The notes under the pieces are model-generated. The model was not told where the DNA came from. It did not search any database and saw only the letters and a program-made list of their open reading frames with translations. Below are positions 1-5,192 of a stretch of 6,229 bases of DNA, one piece after another. Every line of letters starts with the position of its first letter. Position 1 is the stretch's first letter. A program made the translations under genes and the position numbers. This DNA comes from Clostridia bacterium (GTDB lineage Bacteria; Bacillota; Clostridia; CAKSNL01; HGM11501): assembly GCA_017390225.1 (NCBI GenBank), contig JAFPCL010000224.1, positions 1 through 6,229 on the forward strand, given 5' to 3'.

Positions 1-1531
1 ATACAGATTCGGGCCAGTCGGCAAAGTCGTCGGCATATGCCGCAACGGAGGCATAGATGCCGTCTGTCCAAGCCGTGCCCATATCCACGTGGGACAGGTC
101 AAAGGACACGGTGTAGGGAGTGGCAAAATCTGTGGGATTGGTCATAAAACCGACATGTTTATCGGTTTTGAGGTTCCAATATTCATTTTCAATCACAGGC
201 GTGGGGATGTTCAAATCATTGTCGATACTGCGAACAAAGTCGTCGTTATCTTTAATCGGGTAGCCGGACAAAAGTGTCTGTTCCGATGCAAAGGAAACTG
301 CCTTTTGTTCTGTTGTCACAAAGCTTCTTTGGCGGCGGTAGCTCGTGCCGTCCGCAAGGCTCATGCGAACCTCTGCAATATGCTTACCCGCTTGCAAAGT
401 TTGTGTGTCCATTTGCCCCGTGAAGCTGTTTCCTGTCATGGATAACGGAACAGGCGTACCGTCAACAGTAGCGGTGATTTCCAAAACATCGCTTTCCCCT
501 GCCGCTATGGTGCCGCTGATTGTCACTGCATTGTATACCGTGCTGTTTTCTTCCGGCTGTGCAAGGTTCACGGAAGGATTGTTCACTACAAACGTGCGGG
601 AACCAACATCATGCTTCTCCCCTGCCGCATCCAATGCCGTAATTTTTAAAGTGTGCGTGCCGTTGTCCAGCATGGAAATATCTGCACATCCATCAAAGCC
701 GTTGTTGGGCTCTTCATAATATCCGTAGGCATCATCCACATCACCGCGGAACACAAAAGGAAGTGTGCCCATTTCCGTGCCGTCAATACTGTAGCTGATT
801 TCCTTCATCGGCTCGGGACCCATCGCCCAGCCGCGGACATCCATCGTTTCGCCGGACACGGTTTTTTCATTGACAGGATCGTCGATATTAGAGCGGAAAT
901 TCTTTGCCCCACTGATCAGGCAGTACCAGAACACGTTCATGTAGTAATAATTGCCGCTGAGGTCGGCAACAGTGAGCCAGTCGCCGTTGACCGTGGTAGG
1001 ATTGCCGTTAACACCGGCGTAGGAATCATAGACCAAATAACGACCGGTAGCGGGATTATAATCCACCAATGCTATAAAGTGACCGTAGATATTGACAACC
1101 GCTACACCGCCATTGGCACAGTGATTCTTCAGCTCTGCACTGCCGGCGCCGCCCCATGTGCCTGTGTTGGGCACGGTGAATCCGTATTTTCTGCCGAAAG
1201 CTGCTTCCAGATTCGGCCAAAGCACATTGTTATAAGAACCTGCCGTTCCTGTGTAGCCACCAATAGAATGTGCCCAGTTTGCCATTTCTATGGGATTGAT
1301 AAATACACCTGTTGCATAATTGATGGCATTGACCGTCGACATAATGCCGCAACCGGAAGCCCCGAATGACCAGCCGTCATAGAGCACACTGCCCCAGGGC
1401 TCCCAATATTGCTGATAAGGCTTTTTCTCTGCCGCAGAAGACGGGACAATCATGCCCGTCATCAAAGACAATGCGAGAACAAAGGTGAGAAAAATTGAAA
1501 AAATACGTTTGGTTTTTGTCACGAAAAACAT
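1..1531 (-). CDS. Secreted C39-like (papain-fold) cysteine peptidase with Ig-like domains, C-terminus cut by window edge
   Basis: This open frame has no stop down to position 1, so the gene is partial at its 3' end (510 codons seen). Residues 1-34 form a signal peptide: basic MFFVTKTKR, a hydrophobic stretch, then a PSSAA/E cleavage-like site, so the protein is probably exported. Residues about 38-200 resemble Peptidase_C39_2-type papain-fold domains: Cys61 lies in SGCGIMS, His151 in GHFIALV, and Asp169 in VYDSYAG is a fitting third catalytic residue. Residues about 211-317 form an Ig-like domain (VRGWAM, later NGTHTLKITALD), and 319-405 a second, weaker one. Residues 406-510 are unrecognised. 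Start: a GAGGAAGG ribosome site directly abuts the ATG at 1531, which is too close; the in-frame GTG at 1522 has better spacing and is a serious alternative. The longer form is reported and used for residue numbers. The substrate is unknown; cell-wall or host-protein processing is only inference. Confidence 0.8.
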   Translation of the reverse strand, partial: MFFVTKTKRIFSIFLTFVLALSLMTGMIVPSSAAEKKPYQQYWEPWGSVLYDGWSFGASGCGIMSTVNAINYATGVFINPIEMANWAHSIGGYTGTAGSYNNVLWPNLEAAFGRKYGFTVPNTGTWGGAGSAELKNHCANGGVAVVNIYGHFIALVDYNPATGRYLVYDSYAGVNGNPTTVNGDWLTVADLSGNYYYMNVFWYCLISGAKNFRSNIDDPVNEKTVSGETMDVRGWAMGPEPMKEISYSIDGTEMGTLPFVFRGDVDDAYGYYEEPNNGFDGCADISMLDNGTHTLKITALDAAGEKHDVGSRTFVVNNPSVNLAQPEENSTVYNAVTISGTIAAGESDVLEITATVDGTPVPLSMTGNSFTGQMDTQTLQAGKHIAEVRMSLADGTSYRRQRSFVTTEQKAVSFASEQTLLSGYPIKDNDDFVRSIDNDLNIPTPVIENEYWNLKTDKHVGFMTNPTDFATPYTVSFDLSHVDMGTAWTDGIYASVAAYADDFADWPESV

Positions 1532-1556
1532 CCTTCCTCATTACAATGTCATCTTA

Positions 1557-1585
1557 ATTATACCATATTTTTTATCATTGTTCAA
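1557..1585 (-). promoter_or_regulatory. Sigma-A-type promoter of the secreted peptidase gene
   Basis: Read on the minus strand, the -35 box is TTGAAC (1580-1585) and the -10 box a perfect TATAAT (1557-1562), separated by 17 bases. Transcription would start near 1550, giving a leader of roughly 20-28 bases. The -35 box lies inside an 11-bp palindrome, TTGTTCAACAA (1578-1588), which could be an operator or chance. Only one such good match was found for this gene. Confidence 0.7.
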
Positions 1586-1632
1586 CAACTTTTTTAAATT
1601 CTATCCTTTTTATTTATACAACTCCCCTTGTT

Positions 1633-1691
1633 TGTCAATATTTCAAAATGTTATAAATTTCTTGAAAAAATTTCAGTCCAATATATTGACA
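1633..1691. repeat. 9-bp inverted repeat in the divergent spacer
   Basis: TGTCAATAT at 1633-1641 is matched exactly in reverse complement by ATATTGACA at 1683-1691. The right arm contains the -35 box of the polymerase operon. The 41-base gap makes a strong RNA hairpin unlikely, so if functional it would be a pair of protein-binding half-sites. In such AT-rich DNA chance is a real alternative. Confidence 0.35.
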
Positions 1692-1714
1692 TTCCATAGA
1701 AAACGATGTATAAT
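1686..1714 (+). promoter_or_regulatory. Perfect-consensus sigma-A promoter of the polymerase/yolD operon
   Basis: TTGACA at 1686-1691 and TATAAT at 1709-1714 are separated by exactly 17 bases, a full consensus match. Transcription would start near 1720-1722, leaving a leader of about 25 bases before the TTG start. TGACATT (1687-1693) and AATGTCA (1712-1718) form a 7-bp inverted repeat that overlaps both promoter boxes. I see no Gram-positive LexA box (GAAC-N4-GTTC type) nearby. Confidence 0.85.
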
Positions 1715-1729
1715 GTCATTATACTTAAC

Positions 1730-1737
1730 AAAGGAGG
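1730..1737 (+). promoter_or_regulatory. Ribosome binding site that fixes the TTG start of the polymerase gene
   Basis: AAAGGAGG at 1730-1737 lies 9 bases before the TTG at 1747. No ATG in the polymerase frame is suitably placed, and the catalytic Asp falls at residue 9 with this start, as expected for the family. Confidence 0.8.
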
Positions 1738-1746
1738 CATAGAAGT

Positions 1747-3243
1747 TTGGAAAAAAAATATTTATGTATTGACCTCAAGAGCTTTTATGCCTCTGTCGAA
1801 TGTATCGAACGCGGACTTGACCCGATGCTGACAAATCTTGTGGTAGCAGACGATTCTCGCACGGAAAAAACCATTTGCCTTGCCGTCACGCCGGCACTGA
1901 AGACTTATAAAATCCCGGGACGTGCCCGTCTGTTTGAAGTTGTGCAAAAAGTCAAGGAAATTAACGAAAAGCGCCAAAAAAAATGCTCTACCGAGCAGTT
2001 TTGCGGCGATTCCTTCGATGCACCTACTTTAGCTGAAAACCCCGATCTTGCTCTTTCCTATATTGTTGCGCCACCGCGCATGGCGCTATATATGAAGTAC
2101 AGCACGAAAATTTATGAAATCTATTTACGACATGTTGCCCCCGAAGATATCCATGTGTATTCCGTAGACGAGGTTTTCATGGACATCACGCCGTACATTG
2201 CCGCGCTTCATATATCTGCTGAAGAATTTGCCGCACGTGTGATTCACGAAGTATCAACAGAAACAGGCATCACCGCCACCGCCGGCATCGGCACGAATTT
2301 ATATCTGGCAAAAATCGCCATGGACATCGTTGCCAAGCATGTGCCTGCTAATGAAGACGGCGTGCGCATTGCCTTTTTGGATGAAGAGGGCTATAAAAAG
2401 AAACTTTGGAATCACCGTCCGCTCACGGATTTTTGGCGCATTGGTGGCGGCTATGCCAAAAAATTAGAAGCCAACCATCTGTTCACCATGGGCGACATTG
2501 CTCGTTTTTCCCTGTCATCCTACGGGGAGGACACGCTGTTCAAATTGTTTGGTGTGCAGGCTGAACTTCTCATTGACCATGCTTGGGGATTCGAGCCCTG
2601 TGAGATTCGTGACATCAAAGCCTATCGTCCCGAAAACCAAAGCCTCAGCTCCGGGCAGGTGCTGATGTGTCCCTATAATGCGAGATCCGCACGGTGTATC
2701 GTGAAGGAAATGACGGATCTTCTGATTTTGGACTTGGTGGAAAAGCGGCTCACTTGCGACCAGATTGTGCTCACCATCGGCTATGATGCCGAAAATTTAT
2801 CCGACAAGAAAAAAAGAGTGGATTACAAAGGTGAGATTACCGTAGATCACTATGGACGTTATATTCCCAAGCACGGCCACGGCACGGTGAATCTCCCCCG
2901 AAGAACATCCTCGGAAGCCATTGTTCTGCCACAGGTTTTATCGCTTTTTGATCGCATCATCGATAAAGAGCTGACTGTGCGCCGCATTAATATTACGGCA
3001 AATCATATTTTGCACGAATCTCTGTGTTCCGAAAAAAACGCCCCCGAGCAAATGGATTTATTCACTGACTACGAAGCCTTAACCCGTGCCGAAGAAGCAG
3101 AAAAAAAAGAACGGCGCATGCAGGAAGCCGTTATTCTTTTAAAGCGCCGTTTCGGCAAAAACATCATTTTAAAAGGAATGAATTTTGAAGAAGGTGCAAC
3201 CGCCATTGAGCGCAATATGCAAATTGGCGGTCATAAAGCATAA
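1747..3243 (+). CDS. Y-family (UmuC/UvrX-type) translesion DNA polymerase
   Basis: A 498-residue protein with the layout of Y-family polymerases that copy damaged DNA. The first palm motif is DLKSFYASVE (9-18), with metal-binding Asp9 and Tyr14 at the expected steric-gate position. The second carboxylate motif is YSVDEVFMD, with Asp141 and Glu142. GIGTNLYLAKIA (180-191) and a helix-hairpin-helix-like DFWRIGGGYAKKLE (228-241) follow, then a little-finger region (about 290-420). QMDLF at 435-439 matches the sliding-clamp binding motif. The charged tail ends with ERNMQIGGHKA, a tail I recall from clostridial relatives paired with YolD-like genes. Length is greater than Pol IV (about 350-420) because of an insert near 75-110 and this tail. 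It starts with TTG and lies 14 bases upstream of the YolD-like gene. UvrX or YqjW of Bacillus are the closest named relatives; I do not assign a symbol. Family identity is near certain; mutagenic activity is inferred. Confidence 0.95.
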   Translation: MEKKYLCIDLKSFYASVECIERGLDPMLTNLVVADDSRTEKTICLAVTPALKTYKIPGRARLFEVVQKVKEINEKRQKKCSTEQFCGDSFDAPTLAENPDLALSYIVAPPRMALYMKYSTKIYEIYLRHVAPEDIHVYSVDEVFMDITPYIAALHISAEEFAARVIHEVSTETGITATAGIGTNLYLAKIAMDIVAKHVPANEDGVRIAFLDEEGYKKKLWNHRPLTDFWRIGGGYAKKLEANHLFTMGDIARFSLSSYGEDTLFKLFGVQAELLIDHAWGFEPCEIRDIKAYRPENQSLSSGQVLMCPYNARSARCIVKEMTDLLILDLVEKRLTCDQIVLTIGYDAENLSDKKKRVDYKGEITVDHYGRYIPKHGHGTVNLPRRTSSEAIVLPQVLSLFDRIIDKELTVRRINITANHILHESLCSEKNAPEQMDLFTDYEALTRAEEAEKKERRMQEAVILLKRRFGKNIILKGMNFEEGATAIERNMQIGGHKA

Positions 3244-3257
3244 GAAAAGAGGCCACT

Positions 3258-3662
3258 ATGTCCAAATACGATGATATTTTGCATTTGTCCCGTCCGAAAT
3301 CGCATCGCACATCCATGTCCCGCGAAAGCCGAGCCGTGCAGTTTGCTCCCTTTGCGGCACTGACGGGCTTTGAAGATGCCGTGGAGGAAACCGCGCGCCA
3401 CACTGATATGCACGTTTTGCCGGATGCCTATGCCGCAGAGCAGATTAACGGCATTCTCCTTTGGCTTACCCTACATCCTGAAGAAGGAGAAAAAGCTTAT
3501 ATCACCTATTTTGTGCCCGATGAAAAAAAAGAAGGCGGCACATACTCAACTCTCTCCGGCATTAAAAAGCTCCACCCCGAAGAGCGCACGGTTCGGATGC
3601 TGGACGGCACGGTGATTCCCATCGATGCCATTGTCGATATCACGGGGATTTGCCCGGATTGA
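3258..3662 (+). CDS. YolD-like family protein, predicted partner of the Y-family polymerase
   Basis: A 134-residue protein with the YolD-family signature in its N-terminal half: SRESRAVQFAPFAALTGF followed by EDAVEETAR (residues 21-47). The C-terminal half (about 80-128) is rich in beta-type sequence and ends in the usual pattern of a turn at DGT followed by IPIDAIVDI. No signal peptide or membrane segment is seen, so it is cytoplasmic. It starts 14 bases after the polymerase stop with its own ribosome site (AGAGG, 3248-3252, 5 bases before ATG), and both genes share one promoter and terminator. YolD-like proteins commonly sit beside UvrX/UmuC-type genes and have been proposed to replace UmuD in Gram-positive bacteria. 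That role is a prediction from the family, not shown here. The TGA stop is followed directly by an in-frame TAA. Confidence 0.9.
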   Translation: MSKYDDILHLSRPKSHRTSMSRESRAVQFAPFAALTGFEDAVEETARHTDMHVLPDAYAAEQINGILLWLTLHPEEGEKAYITYFVPDEKKEGGTYSTLSGIKKLHPEERTVRMLDGTVIPIDAIVDITGICPD

Positions 3663-3663
3663 T

Positions 3664-3707
3664 AAAAAAAAAAGCAGAAACGCCTGATCGACGTTTCTGC
3701 TTTTTTT
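3664..3707. terminator. Bidirectional intrinsic terminator between yolD-like gene and rhaA
   Basis: GCAGAAACG (3674-3682) and CGTTTCTGC (3692-3700) form a perfect 9-bp stem with a 9-base loop. Ten A residues precede it (3664-3673) and seven T residues follow (3701-3707), so each strand gives a hairpin plus U-tract. It begins 2 bases after the yolD-like stop and lies 14 bases past the end of rhaA, so it can end both converging transcripts. Confidence 0.92.
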
Positions 3708-3720
3708 ATGGAATTTAAGC

Positions 3721-4977
3721 TCAGACTCTCTTGGAGAGAACTTCTTCTTCGTACTTTTCGATTTCGGAATACCAGTTGTTGCAGGGGCAAACATTGTTGC
3801 GGACACAGAATTCTGCCCAAACATCGCCCAGAGGCATCAGCTTGTATTCTTCACGCAGTGCCAGAAGCTTGGAGTAGTTGCCGGCATCCTGCAGAGCCTT
3901 CAGATCTTCGCTGGGGGTCAGAAGAGCATTAAGAAGTGCCTTCTGTACGTTGCGCATACCGATAATCAGAGCGCTGACGCGGTTGATGGAAGCATCGAAA
4001 TAGTCGGTGGACAAGAATACTCTGTCCAGAGCATCGCAACGAACAACTTCGAGCATCATTTCACGGGTTTCATCATCGAAGGAAACAACGTGGTCGGAGT
4101 CCCAACGAATCGGGCGAGTGATGTGCAGAGCAATCTTATCGGAGAAGCACAGAAGAGCCGGAATCTTGTCGGAAACAACTTCCGTGGGATGATAGTGACC
4201 GTTGTCCATCAAAGGAGTGATGCCACGGGAAATTGCATAGCACAGGGAGAATTCGCCGGAACCTACGGTGTATGCTTCAACGCCGATACCGAAAACTTTG
4301 GATTCAACGGTAACATAAACCTTGGACTTATCATAGCCGCAAGCCAGTGCACGGTCGATGGAGTCTGCATAGCGAGCACGGGGACCCATACGATCGGCGG
4401 GAACATCCTTGCAACCGTCGCCGGTCCAGATGTTCATAACGCAGGGATAACCGGTTTCGTCTGCGAAGTATTCGGAAATACGGATACAAGCGATGCAGTG
4501 ACGCACCCAGTAATCACGGATTTCCTTGTTGGGATGAGAAAGGGTCATGCCTTCGGAAGCCATGGGGTGAGAGAAAATGGTGGGGTTGAAGTCCAAACCG
4601 CAGTTGTGCTTCTTTGCCAGTTCTACCCACTTGGCGAAATGACGGGGTTCCAGCTTGTCACGTTCGATGACTTCACCGGGTTCGCCGATGGCATAGTTGG
4701 CGTGAACATTGATTTTGTGGGTGCCGGGGATCAGGGACAGTGCCTTGTCCAGATCGGCAAACACTTCTTCGGGATTGCGAGCAATACCGGGATAGTTACC
4801 TGTGGTCTGGATACCGCCGGTCAGTGCGCCCATGCCTTCGAAGCCATGGACATCGTCTGCCTGCCAGCAGTGCATGGAAATACGAATGTCTTGCAGTTTT
4901 GCCAAAGCAGCCTCGGTGTCAACACCGATTTTGGCGTACATTTCTTTGGCAGAAAGATAACGCTCATTCTGATTCAT
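3721..4977 (-). CDS. rhaA: L-rhamnose isomerase
   Basis: A complete 418-residue protein, matching the usual length (about 419 in E. coli). It interconverts L-rhamnose and L-rhamnulose in the cytoplasm, the first step of rhamnose breakdown. Family landmarks run throughout: SMHCWQADDV (34-43), LTGGIQTTGNYPG (52-64), GLDFNPTIFSHP (127-138), MNIWTGDG (181-188) and FDASINR (327-333). All metal ligands expected from the E. coli enzyme are present at a constant offset of nine: Glu225, Asp258, His285 and Asp325 for the structural site, and His261, Asp293 and Asp295 for the catalytic site. AGGAGG (plus-strand 4987-4992) lies 9 bases before the ATG. The gene is alone: rhaB, rhaD, rhaM or a regulator gene are not in the window, and terminator and divergent alaS close it off on both sides. 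It carries its own promoter and a leader palindrome. Some family members also act on other aldoses. Confidence 0.97.
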   Translation of the reverse strand: MNQNERYLSAKEMYAKIGVDTEAALAKLQDIRISMHCWQADDVHGFEGMGALTGGIQTTGNYPGIARNPEEVFADLDKALSLIPGTHKINVHANYAIGEPGEVIERDKLEPRHFAKWVELAKKHNCGLDFNPTIFSHPMASEGMTLSHPNKEIRDYWVRHCIACIRISEYFADETGYPCVMNIWTGDGCKDVPADRMGPRARYADSIDRALACGYDKSKVYVTVESKVFGIGVEAYTVGSGEFSLCYAISRGITPLMDNGHYHPTEVVSDKIPALLCFSDKIALHITRPIRWDSDHVVSFDDETREMMLEVVRCDALDRVFLSTDYFDASINRVSALIIGMRNVQKALLNALLTPSEDLKALQDAGNYSKLLALREEYKLMPLGDVWAEFCVRNNVCPCNNWYSEIEKYEEEVLSKRV

Positions 4978-5014
4978 GATGATATTCCTCCTAAATTTTA
5001 TGGTTTACTGTTCA

Positions 5015-5036
5015 ACGGATATTTTCTTTTATCCGT
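5015..5036. promoter_or_regulatory. Candidate operator: 22-bp palindrome in the rhaA leader
   Basis: ACGGATA (5015-5021) and TATCCGT (5030-5036) are perfect inverted arms around an 8-base spacer. The site lies just downstream of the predicted rhaA start point (near 5042) and upstream of the ribosome site. Such a position suits a repressor that blocks transcription, or an mRNA hairpin. No regulator gene is in view, so the protein, if any, cannot be named. Confidence 0.5.
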
Positions 5037-5048
5037 ATACACATAGTT

Positions 5049-5077
5049 AATATATCACATATTCAAAAATTTAGCAA
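5049..5077 (-). promoter_or_regulatory. Sigma-A-type promoter of rhaA
   Basis: On the minus strand, TTGCTA (5072-5077) is followed after 17 bases by TATATT (5049-5054), with a TGA directly before the -10 box as in extended -10 promoters. The start point would be near 5042, leaving a leader of about 65 bases that holds the palindrome and the AGGAGG site. Confidence 0.6.
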
Positions 5078-5122
5078 TACTTTTTCTGAAAATTCTTTTT
5101 AAAAACATATTGAAAAATATAC

Positions 5123-5151
5123 TTGCAATCTTTTCCGTTTCATGATACAAT
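5123..5151 (+). promoter_or_regulatory. Sigma-A-type promoter of alaS
   Basis: TTGCAA (5123-5128) and TACAAT (5146-5151) are 17 bases apart, with TGA directly before the -10 box (extended -10). The start point would be near 5158, giving a leader of about 35 bases. That is far too short for a T-box riboswitch. Confidence 0.65.
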
Positions 5152-5192
5152 AGGAGTAATTTTTTACAGATATATCGAAAGGAATGATTTGT

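Noticed and set aside
653..1369. 238-codon open frame on the plus strand, opposite the peptidase gene
   Set aside because: The minus-strand frame has a signal peptide, catalytic residues and domain structure; this one has none.
1624..1638. Second minus-strand promoter for the peptidase gene (TTGACA at 1633-1638)
   Set aside because: The nearest -10-like boxes give spacing of 14 (TATAAA) or a poor sequence at 16; the promoter at 1557-1585 is far better.
1452..1742. 96-codon open frame on the plus strand crossing the divergent spacer
   Set aside because: It overlaps both promoters and the peptidase start, and its hydrophobic residues merely reflect AT-rich DNA. No ribosome site precedes it.
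1532..1746. LexA (SOS) box before the polymerase operon
   Set aside because: No GAAC-N4-GTTC or close variant was found by eye; GTTCAAC at 1580-1586 lacks the required spacing.
4090..5046. 318-codon open frame on the plus strand, opposite rhaA
   Set aside because: It is fully antisense to a certain rhaA gene, has no recognisable domain and no good ribosome site, and runs through the rhaA promoter region.
4978..5192. T-box or other riboswitch before alaS or rhaA
   Set aside because: The leaders are too short and show no T-box core or leader terminator; only the small rhaA palindrome stands out.
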